Shown: positions 13,901 to 24,990 of the stretch, one piece after another | How the letters are laid out: every line of letters starts with the position of its first letter | Numbering within the stretch: position 1 is the stretch's first letter | Source: Podospora pseudoanserina | Taxonomy: Eukaryota; Ascomycota; Sordariomycetes; Sordariales; Podosporaceae | Direction: 5' to 3' | DNA length: 64,000 nt | Assembly: GCF_035222485.1 (NCBI RefSeq) | Contig: NC_085923.1 | Span: forward strand, 3,410,001-3,474,000 | The notes under the pieces: model-generated | The model's input: the letters and a program-made list of their open reading frames with translations, nothing else | The model's database searches: none | Told to the model about the DNA's origin: nothing | Program-made: the position numbers and the translations under genes

Positions 13901-14449
13901 TTCTCACCAACGTACCATCTGAGTCGACTCTTCCAGAGACAATTGTCAATGTCGCTGTACCCGCCAAGGCTGCACATCTTCGACCTTTCTGTTAAAGGGT
14001 TTTCACGCTCGTACGATCCATCCACTTCCCGTTGGCTCCCCTCCCATCACTTTCCTGCGACATTCGGAAGGAATTTTTGAGAGGCTCACCACCAGGAGGT
14101 TCTCCGGCTTGTGACCTTCCAGGCCTTTCAACTACCACACACTTGCTGTTATCCACATCATGATTGCCTTTGCCATGTACCATACCCATTAAACTCAAGC
14201 CCTTCGAGTTCTTGTCAGGACGGCAGATGCAGGTGGAAGCCACAATGCTCAGAAGAGTTATCTGAAATTGAAGCCGAACATCGTTTTGAATTCGCTTGCT
14301 TCGAGAAGCTTCTTGGTGAGCTCGAAACGGAACTTGAAATGATACTTGAAAATCCCAAAAAGAGCTATGAGGATATCCTTAATTTGTGGCAAATGTCTGA
14401 GAACCCAGATTTATCAAAGCCTTGGAGCAGCTCAACGGGAATGACTTGA
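10929..14449 (+). pseudogene. Decayed fungal ankyrin-repeat gene
   Basis: From the ATG at 10929 a conserved-looking N-terminus (MADALAVRGLAASIVSLGIQ) begins. Coding-like segments then continue in one direction for 3.5 kb, separated by introns that still look valid (for example about 12371-12460, GTAAGT..CCTAG). The central part (12961-13653) has ankyrin-type signatures (GQTPFHLAV, GQTPLACAL). The C-terminal part (14111-14449) has an LPHTCC motif and an acidic helix. The frame is broken: a frame change near 11265, in-frame stops at 11351, 11744 and 13654, and another frame change near 14000-14060. This is typical of a member of the large, unnamed ankyrin families of Sordariomycetes. It could instead be a functional gene with unusual splicing, but four or more breaks make decay more likely. 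Confidence 0.7.
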
Positions 14450-15805
14450 CAGATGATGAAATCTCAAGGGGGGAAAGTCTTGGTGTAGTGTGGGGTCCAG
14501 AACCTAACACAGAGATGTATGGCTGGGACTGAGACACCAATCCTTACGGGCATGATCGGTTTTCCGAGACTATGGATTATTGATTCTACAACCTAGCTCG
14601 TTTATTTCCAGAGGTTCCCTGGACAGGATATAGTCGGTCGCCTCGACAGGCTATGGAAGAGTGGAACAAGGATAGAAAGGCCAAGGAAGGGTTGAAGTAA
14701 CGGTTGTTGTTGACGCGCAGAGTTAAAACATGTATCAAGTAAGAGCTAAAATTTTCAGGGTCATAACCTTGGGTATCACGAGAGATGCAAAACAGAATGT
14801 TAGAGCTTTCTGTCTACTCACTTGACCAACGACGATCTACTGTGAATATGTGAGCCATGAAGAAGGTTACCAGTCCTCGCCGGGTTCCCAAAGCCCATGT
14901 TCAAGAGCCTCCGGATACCAATAGGTACCTAAGTAGGTAACTCAGTGTGATACGCGGTAACTTTCCCGAACATTCCGCAGTACGTAATAGAGACTCTTCT
15001 AGTTGGTCTTGGGTTGTTTCCCTAGCATTCGCTTCCCAAAGATCCTGCAGCAGGCATTCCATTCTATGCAACATGACAGATCTTGGCCTTGAGAATTTGC
15101 CCCACGCTCTGCCTCAATCTCAAAACTAAACGTAACAAGTGCAAAAAGCTCGCGATGATAGCCACGTGTAGAAAGCAATACTACAATATCCTCTAGCTTC
15201 AACCACAGTTCTGGTATACACTCCCAAAAATTCCTGGGTTGGCACTCGCGAACAATTTTCGAGCAATGCTAACAAGGCAACTTGGAAACAATGATCGATG
15301 CTGCTCTGTGGCTTAATTCATGTATTCACTTGTCTTAAACAGTTTTGTGACCGGTTGGGTCAGCCACCCGGCAACAACAATCAATGACCAGGAAACAACA
15401 GTCAAGAACTTGGATGCAACCCTAAGGTACCTTTACCTTACCCACTGTATGTATATATTCGGCTCCGGTACATTTTGGATACCATAAATGTATTCTTGGC
15501 TATCCATCTAGACCTGACAGCCACCCGCCATGTAACTTGAGGAAGTCGATAGCCTCACTTCCAGCTGTACACATGATGCCATCTTCTCTTTGGCCTCCTT
15601 GGCTTGTTACATAGCCAACTTCAACACCACATTATGTCTGGCCATGGGCATCTGAATTGTCTGACTCAATACCGACTTCGGAGAAAGAACCAAGCGAAGA
15701 TAAATACCTGGCAAATAGCCATCACCTTCAGCTGCCAAGTCATCCCTCAGTATCCTTCATCATCTCTCTCCATCCTGTCCCAAAAGGCAACCTTCAGCCA
15801 CAACC
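14450..15805. other. Intergenic region
   Basis: The first 100 bp may hold the degraded C-terminal tail of the ankyrin pseudogene. The remainder has no recognisable gene. An AGGTACCTA-type palindrome lies near 14922-14940. Confidence 0.5.
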
Positions 15806-16258
15806 ATGAAGCTCACCACCCTCGTCCTCCTCGCCACCGGCGCTCTCGCCCTTCCCAACCCTAACCCTGCCCCTGAGGCCGCTCCTGAGGTCGTCAACAT
15901 CACCGAGCGCGACATCGAGCCCCGCGCTGCATACTGGTGCGCACCTTTTCCTATCTTCTCCTCTTTTCCACCCCAATCAACTAACCATACATCTTCAAGG
16001 ACTTGGACCCCCTACAACGGCGCGTCCTCCTGCACCGGCACCCCCACAGCAGGCGGCGTGGTGGGCTACTCCAGCTCCCCCTGTCGCAACCAATACGGTG
16101 CCATCTCCCGCGTCAAGATCACGTCCGACTTCTGCACCGTCACCGCCTACAACAGCCCCAACTGCCCCAGCCGCGAGTTCGGTACCACCTACGGCTATGG
16201 CACCAACATTTGCGCTGGCGGAGTGGCATATCAGAGCTTCAAGGTCAACTGCGTTTGA
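15806..16258 (+). CDS. Small secreted six-cysteine protein
   Basis: Two exons (15806-15936, 16000-16258) give 129 residues. The ATG opens a signal peptide (MKLTTLVLLATGALA) followed by a Pro/Ala-rich propeptide that ends at a dibasic-like EPRA site. The mature part has six cysteines, enough for three disulfides, and is rich in Gly, Ser, Thr and Tyr. The 63-bp intron has a CTAAC branch site and a TTCAAG end; because 63 is a multiple of three the frame stays open without splicing, but the unspliced insert is unlike the rest of the protein. It is a candidate effector or cell-surface protein; I do not recognise a named family. It converges with the P450 gene, 118 bp away. Confidence 0.8.
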   Translation: MKLTTLVLLATGALALPNPNPAPEAAPEVVNITERDIEPRAAYWCAPFPIFSSFPPQSTNHTSSRTWTPYNGASSCTGTPTAGGVVGYSSSPCRNQYGAISRVKITSDFCTVTAYNSPNCPSREFGTTYGYGTNICAGGVAYQSFKVNCV

Positions 16259-16376
16259 GAGATAGATATATGGCAAACCATAATGATAGCACATGATAGA
16301 TGGAACGTTCATATCCAACTCGAATACCCAACTATTTACCATTCGTATATGTAATGCTCGTGCCAACCTCCTCCCC

Positions 16377-18183
16377 TTAATCACTCCTAGGCCTCAACCT
16401 ACAATTAACCCCCTTCGTCCTGTAAAACCACCGACTGCTATACCACCAAATCTCATTCGGGTCCTCCAGCTCAATGTCAAACGTCGACAGCAACGTAGGC
16501 ACAAGCTTGTACACCTCCATCATACTCAAGTTCCTCCCAAGGCAGATCCTAGACCCACCACCAAATTGAAGCATGGCTTGATTCCACAGCTGCATCCTTT
16601 CCTTGTACTGCTCGTCATTCTCCCCATCCCGCTGCAGCCACCGGTCAGGGTAAAAGTCATCGGCGTTCTCACCAAAGACCTTCTTGTTACGACCGACAAT
16701 GTAAGGGTTCATACCGACCATTTGGCCACCTGGGACGACAGAGCCATCAGGGAGGACGAGGCCACCTTCGGGGACGATGCGCTCCATGATCATGGAAACA
16801 GCAGGGTGGTAACGGAGCGTTTCGTTGACAACGGCATCCAAGTAGGGGAGGGCACGGGCTTTGCTGTGGGCCGCGGGTTCGAAGGCCCTGAAGACAGAGC
16901 GGACTTCGGATTCGAGCTTTTTCCACACACGCTGGTCCTTGAGGGTGTAGTAGAAGAGGGCGCGCAGGGTGATGGCTGTGGTGTCGGCACCGGCGATCAC
17001 TGTGGGGTAGATCGTGTTAGCATCGAATTTCAAGGCAAGGTACATGACATGGGAGCGAGTGGAGACATACAGTTCAAAAGAAGATAACCAATAATCTTGC
17101 CCTCGTCAACGATCTCTGGGTGGGTCGACTTGGACTCGATAAAATACTGCAGGAAATCGGGCTTCTCGGGGTTGAACACCTTGTCCTCGCCCTTGAGACG
17201 GGCCGTCATCTTCTGGATGGCAATGTTGGTCACGTTGGAGATGTTGGGTGGGCCGAGAGGGTAGATGGGGTTCTTGTCGAGGATGTAGTCGGTCCAGGGC
17301 ATTTGGCCGCAGAGAGCCAGATAGTCGATGGACTGGTCGGCAACAGCGAGGGTGCCATCAAAGTCGTAGCCCTTTTCCATATAGCCGAACTTGGTGCTGA
17401 AGGTGACGATACCGAGGAAATCCCAGGCATCTGAGCGTGTTAGAGTATGCTCATAGCCAGGAAGGCGATGGCGGGGTCCAGACTCACAGTATCCTAGCCA
17501 GTCGCCAAAGTTGCAGACCTTCCTGGGCTCAACAAAACGTTTCTTGAGGTGTTGGAGCAAGTCGGCCACCACCTTGTCCATGTGTGCCTCCATAGCCAGC
17601 ACGGCCGGGACCGAGTAGTGGCGCACCACAGGTCTCTTCAGTCTGGCATGCTCGACATTGTTGGTCTCGCTAAACATGTGGTAGGTGATCTTGCCATCGA
17701 TGATGGAGCTGCTGTTTTTGTAGAAGTCGGACTTGACCCATTTGCCATCGGTGTTGTAGATGGTGCGAGAAAGCTCAGGGAAGTCAAGGTCCAGGAGATT
17801 GGGTCCTATCCTGACAATGGGGCCGTATTTCTCATGTAACTTCTTCATTGTCTGGGCATACTCGGCCCCGTAGACCTTGGATAACCGCCACAGATTTGTC
17901 CATCCTGGTCAAGACATGTCAGCTGTCATTCTGATGGGAACAATGACGTGCATTTGCTTGTGCTTGAGGGAGCCGACAGACCTGCTAGAAATGGCCCGGG
18001 ATATTTCTTCAACGGTGAGGTCTGGTAGGCGACAAAGAACCACAAAAAGCAAGCGATGGAAGGGGCAACCACCAGAAGGGTCAGCTTGCTGCTTTGAGCA
18101 GCGGTGAGGACAGTGTTCCAATCCCAGTCCAGCGTTGCGCCGGTTGGCACGGGGCCGCTGGCTGATGACGAAGCTGAAGCCAT
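16377..18183 (-). CDS. Cytochrome P450 monooxygenase (pisatin demethylase-like)
   Basis: Four exons (18183-17982, 17904-17488, 17430-17071, 16999-16377) join in frame to 533 residues, a normal length for a microsomal P450. An N-terminal membrane anchor (about 30-55) is followed by the proline-rich KYPGP hinge. Key motifs are the I-helix AGADTT (329-334), ExxR in NETLR (Glu386, Arg389), the PDRW segment (about 444-447) and the haem loop FGGGSRICLG with Cys479 as thiolate ligand. It would hydroxylate or demethylate a small lipophilic substrate at the ER, with electrons from P450 reductase. The sequence style recalls the fungal pisatin-demethylase-like group, but the substrate cannot be deduced. 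It is transcribed away from the SAT4 gene across a 2.5-kb gap. Confidence 0.93.
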
Positions 18184-20723
18184 GGTTCCTCCCTGTTCGA
18201 AAATGTCTCGAGAGAAGAGGGTGAGGGAGAGACGGGGAGGCCGGTAGCGAGTTTTGTGACCGAGCAGCCGTGGGCTCGGGGATGTTATGAAGGTTCATCA
18301 GGGAGACAGCATTCGGATGCGGGGATCCCAACAGGAACTGGCCATCTTCTTGGCCTCCCCCCAATTTGTGCTCTAGTGTATTAAAGTATTGGATGGGTGG
18401 ATGGATGGATGGTGTTGCAATGCAGCCCGACTCCAGTTTGGAAAGGTCGACCTGCTGGAATCATTGATCGTCGTCGGGAAGTGTGGCCGAGGTGGATGGA
18501 TATCATCTGCAGTTGGACGCACTGTGTGGCGTTGGGCAACCCTGCCCCGGTTAGTTGTTGATTTAAACTGTCAGCGGCTGCTAAGCAACGGCCCCACAAG
18601 CCGACCAACGGCGGGATCCAATCCCCGGGCCTTGGTTGATAATAAACTTTCTTTTTCCAGCTGTGCCAGTATAATTCGGGGAAGGCTCCCCTCTCGCCGA
18701 GCTATGGGGGTGGCGGAAGCGAAAAGACCAGCCCAAAAGAGACTCCCCTTTCAGGGCTTAGTGTTCCATAGCGGATTGGCACTGTGGCCTGTATGGATAG
18801 CCATCCCAATATCTCGTGTTTCTGATGTGTCAAGGAAAATGCCGATCCGATGGTGCTTTTGTGTACAGATACCTCGTGAAGAACTGGAGACGATATGGCC
18901 CAAATGTTATGATGAGATACTGTGAAACAGAAGGCCATAACATGACATTCATCATCCCACGTGGAAAGAACGTCAGAACCATAGATCCGGGTACTGCGGG
19001 GGAGATAACTTAAACAGCACACATCAAATTGGGAACATGTGCTTCCCCTCGGAAATCCATTGGCCAAATCTGAAATGTCTCGGCCGGTTGTCGGAAGGAG
19101 GAAAGGGGCCCAAGAGACTGGGAGAGGGTTTCACTCTCGCTTTCATCTCCCAGCCGTGCCACCGTTCTTTTTTTTTTCTCCGACACGGCATTTTCACCCA
19201 CCACCCATGTGCCGCGCCGCCAGACTGCTGCGGTACCGTAGCATCGTAGCATCTGTCTCTTGCAGGTCGGCACTGTGCTTTATGCGTCCATATCTTCACC
19301 ACCTATTGTCTCTGATGCGGGCTGGATCATGGATGTCATGTCGTTTGAGTCCGCCATCCGGTCTGGACCTCACAATCCCACTAGTCTCGTAATGTCTATG
19401 GTCATCGTGCCAATAAAAACAAAGCAGATACGGAGTATTGCGCTATCAGCTCGGGGTGCATGGGTGGCTTTCGTGGGAGCTTACCGTTGGCCCGGACGAT
19501 CCGTTCCTGGACCCGGCCGGGTGCTCTGCCGGGATGGGGCCTGTCGTGCAACCTGTCATGACAATGGAACGTCGTTGTCTGAGCGCAATCCCCAGACGGA
19601 AGAAGACGAGCAAGTCAGTATGAAATTGGAGACGATCAATGCACCGCTATTCACATGAAGATGCTCAGGTTTAGGTTTTTCATTGGGCCTACAGGATCGA
19701 TAGGTCTATTCGCAGGAAGGAGCATGAACCTCACTCACCGACATTTGATGGTTCTTCAGTGGCGGTTGGAGCAATGTCCGACATCCTGGCCTGCAGAAAC
19801 GTAAACCAATGATTTAGTTAGTCACCATTCGTGCTTCTGCAACGACTTTCTTTTTCACCTGCACCAGAATAATGCCAGAAGACTCCAGGGGGTCAAGCCA
19901 CGTACTGGTCACTCGTGGGGGGTCTGACTGGCCGCTGACAGTCTCTTCAAGCCACAGGCCAAGCTTGGCGCCCTCATGCGTTTGGCAGGATACAGAGAGC
20001 ACCACGTTGACCTTCAGGCACGGGATTGATGGTCTGGACCCTGAAAATGGTGCCATTTTCAAAGGCTCAGCACACTCTCCACTAGTTCCACTATGCCTGG
20101 GGTTGGTTGTCTTTGCGAGTTCGTCGACAGTAGGTACAGATGATGCTGAAGGTCGATTCTTCTACGGATATGATGAAGGCCGTAGTGGACCACAGCACTC
20201 TCCCCAGAACGATCAGGCATCACGCAAGTCAAGACAGGTTCGCTCGGAACCCAACCCCGGTGCCAAACCCTTGGTATTCGCATTTCAAACCCCCCTGCCA
20301 GTGCAACACGCCCAAGTTGATCGACACCGAATTCGAGAGCAAAAGCAACACAAGCAAGCCGGAGAAGACACGGCCTGCATGTTTCGAAACTCGCAAAGAG
20401 TTCCTCCGCCGCCCGCCTGCTTCTTGAACCTCTCTTCTGTGAGGCTGATCCCCCCCTTTCTGGCCGTTGAGCCATATGTAAACCTAACCTAATCTTCAGG
20501 CATTGCGTGCCTGGGTTTGGGGGTCCAATGGTGGCGTTCGGTGTCTTTATTTCTTTACCTTCGCATGCGACACTCGTGGGCGCTTGGATGAGGTTCTATT
20601 AACCCGGGCACTCCTCCCGCGTTTTGTCACAACTGGTCTCGACTCGTTAGAGATTTGTTACTCGTCTTTGTTCAGTTTCCTCGCTCCTTGAATCTGACAT
20701 TGTCTCCCATTCCATTAGTTGCG
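18184..20723. other. Shared upstream region between P450 and SAT4-type gene
   Basis: 2.5 kb between divergently transcribed genes. Several open frames exist (for example 19872-20492) but have no domain or start context that I trust. A short GGAT tandem tract lies at about 18393-18413. No RNA gene seen. Confidence 0.5.
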
Positions 20724-22191
20724 ATGACGCTCAAAGGTGACGCCGTGTGGGCGTTGGGGGTGATGTGGTTTTTGTGTACCCTGGTGTTCTTGCTGATGTG
20801 CCTCCGACTGTACACCCGCATCGTCTGCTTGTCGTCTTATGGACTTGACGACCACATCTACATTGTGGCCTTTGTAAGTGGACTTTCTGATCGTGTGGAA
20901 TGATAGACACAGACTAACAACTCCACTACTTAGATCTTTCTCCTCATCTTCACCATCTTTACCCACCTCTCGGGAACCGTGGGCTTTGGGCAGACGATGG
21001 AGGAAATCGGCGACATGGAACTAGTAGTGAAAGCCACTTTGTACGAGTGTATCGGTCAAGGCTTTGCCATCGTCGGTATGGCCATCGCCAAGGCGTCTCT
21101 GGGTACTTTCTTGCTCCGTCTCGTCACTGTGAGGTGGCACAGAATCGCCATTTGGTCAGCCCTGGGGCTCGTGAGCGGCGCCTCCATCGCCCAAGTTCTG
21201 TGCTTCTGGCTCTCATGCGTTCCCGTCAACTACGTCTACGACCGCCGCATCGAGGGGGGCTACTGCCCCATCGACACAAGGCCGACTTCTTACCTTCTCT
21301 GCAGTATGTCTTGACCACTTGAACTGATGTGGTAGAGCAAAATGTTGACCTGTGCACCTACCTTTAGCTTCCACCATCGTCGTCGACTTCTTTTTCGCTC
21401 TCTTTCCCTGGTTAATCGTCATGCCCCTACAAATGCCCAAACGCGAAAAGTTCACCATCGCCGGTAGCATGAGTCTCGGCTTGATGTAAGTTCACCCCTC
21501 ACCCAGAGCACCTGGCTCGGAGTCCTCTGACCTTTCTGTTCTCAGTGCTGCCGCAGCTGGCATCGTTCGCACCTTCGAAGTCGAAGGCCTCTACACAGCC
21601 TCGTACCTCAAGGACTCCGTCGGTCTCATCGTCTGGTCCTCCGCCGAGATGGCCATTACCCTCATCTGCATCGGCATTCCCGTCTGTCGTCCCCTCTACA
21701 AGCGCGCCTTCCGACGTCTCCTCGGCGAGAGCACCAGCGGCTACCACAAGCAATCCGGCGGCAAGGACGGTCAAGGGTCCTCTCACGCTCTGCAAACCAT
21801 CGGCGGTGGCGTTCTGGGCTCCGACGGCAAACCGATCTCAAAGAAGCTTGCGCAATCGCAGCAGGTATCTGCCAATAAGGATGGTCGCACCACGGTTACA
21901 GGGCAGAATGAGAGCACAGATAATATCAGCTTTACGGATGTCAAGTTGGGCGTTGATGGGCCATTTACACGGACGACGGTGGGGAGGGGATGTGACGGGA
22001 GTGTAGGCAACGGGAACAGCTCTGATGAGGAGATCCTCAATGAGTACAGGCGGAGTCAGATGGATGACCACAACGGGCGCGTGATGAGGGTGGATGTTGA
22101 GCAGGGAAGGGTGCAGCATGGGGAACACAGTCAGGCGCACAATCACAACGGTATCATGATTACAGAAACCTACCGAGTGGAAAGGTCCTGA
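20724..22191 (+). CDS. SAT4/PTH11-type seven-helix membrane protein (fungal rhodopsin-like domain)
   Basis: Four exons (20724-20873, 20934-21303, 21368-21485, 21546-22191) give 427 residues. The start ATG opens a short N-terminus and TM1. The YGLDDH motif after TM1, the central membrane segments and the cysteine-bearing PIDTRPTSYLLC segment are typical of the SAT4/PTH11 family. About seven hydrophobic segments occupy residues 10-280; a long polar tail follows, rich in Asn, Ser, Asp and His. Relatives are plasma-membrane proteins; PTH11 of Magnaporthe senses surface cues, but most members have no known ligand. A receptor role is inferred. All introns are 60-64 bp with clean GT..AG ends. Confidence 0.9.
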
Positions 22192-22797
22192 CTGGAGATG
22201 AAAATGTCAGGGGAGAGAGAAGCACGGTCGTGGGTTGACGTGTGAGGCAGTCCGTCAACCTGCAGTGAGATGGCACAGGGAAAAAAGGCATGGGATATTC
22301 GGTCGTTACTTGAGGCATTATAGAGAGTTTGGAGTTTGGTAATATCGGGCGCATGATACATACCTCACCTGCATGGCTCTGGGGTTGTATGGTTTAAACA
22401 CACACGTAAACAGTACATATGGGAGACGCACCATTCCTCTCGTTGTCTCTTCCGTCTTCCTGATGCTTGTGGAAGGGCCCTCCAACACCGTATTCGTCGT
22501 AGCCCGTAGGTACGAGAATGGGGCGGTCGTGCCTGCATTTGACTTGCTCCAAAATCCTCAAGTGAACAAGAACGCTCCTTTTTTGGAGTCAATAATTCAA
22601 TTTCTCGATTCACCTGGACTTCCAACATTACAAAAAGCACGCCGTCCCTTTCTAGTCCATCCTCAAGGGCGTCACGAACCAGAAAACCGCCTGCACTCAT
22701 CTTCATGTCAATCCCATCACACGAGCAACCATCACGACTCAAGACACAAGTTGAACCCCGCCCTCAACACTTACTTTACCATTGTTTACTCGACAAC
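22192..22797. other. Intergenic region
   Basis: An open frame at 22373-22882 starts with ATG but encodes no recognisable domain and runs into the more protein-like small ORF in another frame. No other feature seen. Confidence 0.4.
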
Positions 22798-22974
22798 ATG
22801 GCGATACTTGACCTCATTTACCTCTTGGTATTTTACGCATCTTGTGTATGGGTCATCGTCTACATTTTCCGCCAAGCCATGAAGTCCGAAGTAGCTCACG
22901 ATCGGGGAACCGAAGAGATTCGGAAGGGTCACGCCGAATGGGCTGCCAAACGTGAGCAAAGAATTCATGCATAA
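22798..22974 (+). CDS. Possible 58-residue single-pass membrane protein
   Basis: The ATG in ACATGG opens 58 codons. A hydrophobic helix (about residues 3-24, rich in Leu, Ile, Val and Tyr) is followed by a charged, helix-prone C-terminus with several Lys/Arg and Glu residues. The sharp split between a membrane helix and an amphipathic tail is protein-like, but the frame is short and I recognise no family. It could be chance. Confidence 0.4.
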   Translation: MAILDLIYLLVFYASCVWVIVYIFRQAMKSEVAHDRGTEEIRKGHAEWAAKREQRIHA

Positions 22975-23804
22975 CTGCCCGGTTGAGCCATGTCCTAACG
23001 TGAGCGCAGAAAGAAAATAAACATTCGAGGGATCGATGGAGTGACTGGATGGTCGCAGAGGTATTCATGGACCGAGGAGGAGAACGGAGAGATCCTCACA
23101 TAACAGTTTCGTGGGATGATGAGCTCTAAGGATCCGCAGCAAGCTCGCTGGGTTGATCGGGCACCTTTTTCTTGACAAACGGAAGACAGTAAATACCAAG
23201 GACAGCCTTTGTGAGACATAAGCCTATCGTCAGCAGACCAAATCGGGTACGAGTGGCCTTCATTTCGACATGATCCCCCTTGTCATACTTGCACGCCTCG
23301 GATGGTTGACTGCCGTTGCCATCGAGTACTCTATTTCGTACCTTCCGTAAGGTTCATTAGCAAGAGAGACGGGTTAACTGCATGGCCCAAGCATCTGAAG
23401 TAAGAGCTGAGCGCGCTACAGAGTACCTAGAGCCTAAAATAACCATCGTAGAATTGGACTTTTTGTAAGTGGAATGATTGATGCTCGGGGCAGCACGGAT
23501 AAAGTCTCCTTGTATGATCAAACACTTTCTGATTTGAATAAAGAAACAAGTCATGCTGTATAGGTACTTTCTTGGTGCATATCTGTGAGGCTGTGCATAG
23601 TTGTGAAGCTATGCATATCTATGAGCTTATGCGCATCCTGTGTATGGTGTGCACTACTATGTGGTGACATAAATAGATGCTGTCGAATTGCATACTGTCA
23701 TAACTTTGTGAATACGCTGCTGCATAATACTTATGAATATCATCCACCACCTTTTCTTTTGCCTAACCATTCTCTCTTGTCCTTGCGTGAGGCTAACCCG
23801 TCTC
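22975..23804. other. Intergenic region
   Basis: The 3' flanks of the small ORF and of the opposing Cys/His-rich gene. Nothing else recognised. Confidence 0.5.
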
Positions 23805-24990
23805 TCATTCGATTGTAATGCGCTCATACCCTTGACCTCGAGATCTCTCTCGTGAGTTACCAGTCTCGACGGGAGCAGCACCCTTCCCCCGTCTCAGAAA
23901 CCTCAGTACGCGAGATGCTTCTTCATCAGTCCTTGGGTCGGTCCACATACGGCGTTTGCGACTCTTGCTTCTGTCGGTGGGTGTTTCCTGCATAACCCCG
24001 GAAATCTCATCCGCAGCGATTGTCTTTCCATTTACCTTGCTTTTCTTTTCCGTAGTTTTTGAGGCACCGACCACTGTGTCCTGGTCAGAGTCATACTCCG
24101 GCCGGCCGCTGTTGTCAAACATATCTTCTAGGTTCTTCCCGCTAGGTTTATGTCGAGATGGCAGCGGTGTCGGCATCGACTCTTCAGCCATGGCTTCGAG
24201 GTCACTGGCAGGCATCACGCGCGGCTGGTCTTGTCTCTCAGCACCCCCACCAATCCGGAGCGCAGACACCGTTTGAACCATCTTATCCACCAAATTCTTC
24301 AAGTTCATCGCCCCCAGCGTCTTCCCCTCCCCCTCCCCAGCCTCCCCCCGTTTTTCCACCCCCATATCCCTCCTCTTCACCGCCCCCGTCGACCCCACAG
24401 ATGAACTCCTCCCCTCCCCGTAGAGTCAAAGCTCCTCACACTCCCCGCCGGACTCACCCCCTCCCCCGTCTACTTCTGCTCCTCCTCCTCACCTCCCTCT
24501 CCTCCTCCCTACTCCTCCACCCATATCGACTCCTCCTCACAGTCCTGACCCCCGCAAACTCCATATTCTCCTCACATCCCCCGCTGATACAAGCATCACA
24601 CAGCCGTGAGGATATAAACGCCTCCCTTTCATACGTCACTTGGTGGCCAGCAGGACACAGCCCGCCCATGTCGAGCACATCGCCGGGGTTGAAGCCTCGG
24701 GAGTGGAGGTAGTCGTCGCAGAACTTGTAGGCGGCGCAGTGCTGGCTGTAGACGATGCTGTGGGAGCTTTTGGACAGGTGGGCTTTCAGAGGGTTGGTGG
24801 TGGGGCGGCGGGTGAAGGTGTAGTTGAAGTCGGGGGGGTGGATGTCGAATTGGAGGTAGAAGGAGGTTGAAGGGGCGTGGAAGATGCAGGGGCACCTGGG
24901 GAGGAAGTCAGCGGGCGATGGAGAGGAGAAGGAGAGGAAGTGGGGTGGGTGGCATCCATACCAAAAGTCGTAAATGGTTCCTTGACACAT
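23805..24990 (-). CDS. Uncharacterised Cys/His-rich protein beginning MCQGT
   Basis: Two exons (24990-24458, 24405-23805) joined over a 52-bp intron give 377 residues. The ATG start gives MCQGTIYDFWYGC; proteins starting MC-x-TI/Y-x-Y-x-C are common in ascomycetes and unnamed. The first half holds clustered Cys and His residues (CPC, CAAYKFC, CPAGH, CDACISGGC), compatible with metal binding. Exon 1 ends in an Arg/Glu/Ser-rich tract and exon 2 is hydrophilic, probably disordered, with a basic RKRRMW patch that could be a nuclear signal. No catalytic motif seen. The intron is supported by GTGAGT and by phase agreement across the junction. Confidence 0.65.

Noticed and set aside
16293-17087. 264-codon plus-strand open frame opposite the P450
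   Set aside because: Antisense shadow of the exon carrying the haem-binding motif; no independent support.
19872-20492. 206-codon plus-strand frame between P450 and SAT4 genes
   Set aside because: No recognisable domain and an overlapping minus frame of equal quality; not protein-like.
16377-22191. P450 plus SAT4-type gene as part of a secondary-metabolite cluster
   Set aside because: No polyketide synthase, NRPS, terpene cyclase or pathway regulator nearby.
22373-22882. 169-codon plus-strand frame with ATG
   Set aside because: No domain, overlaps the more protein-like small membrane ORF in another frame.
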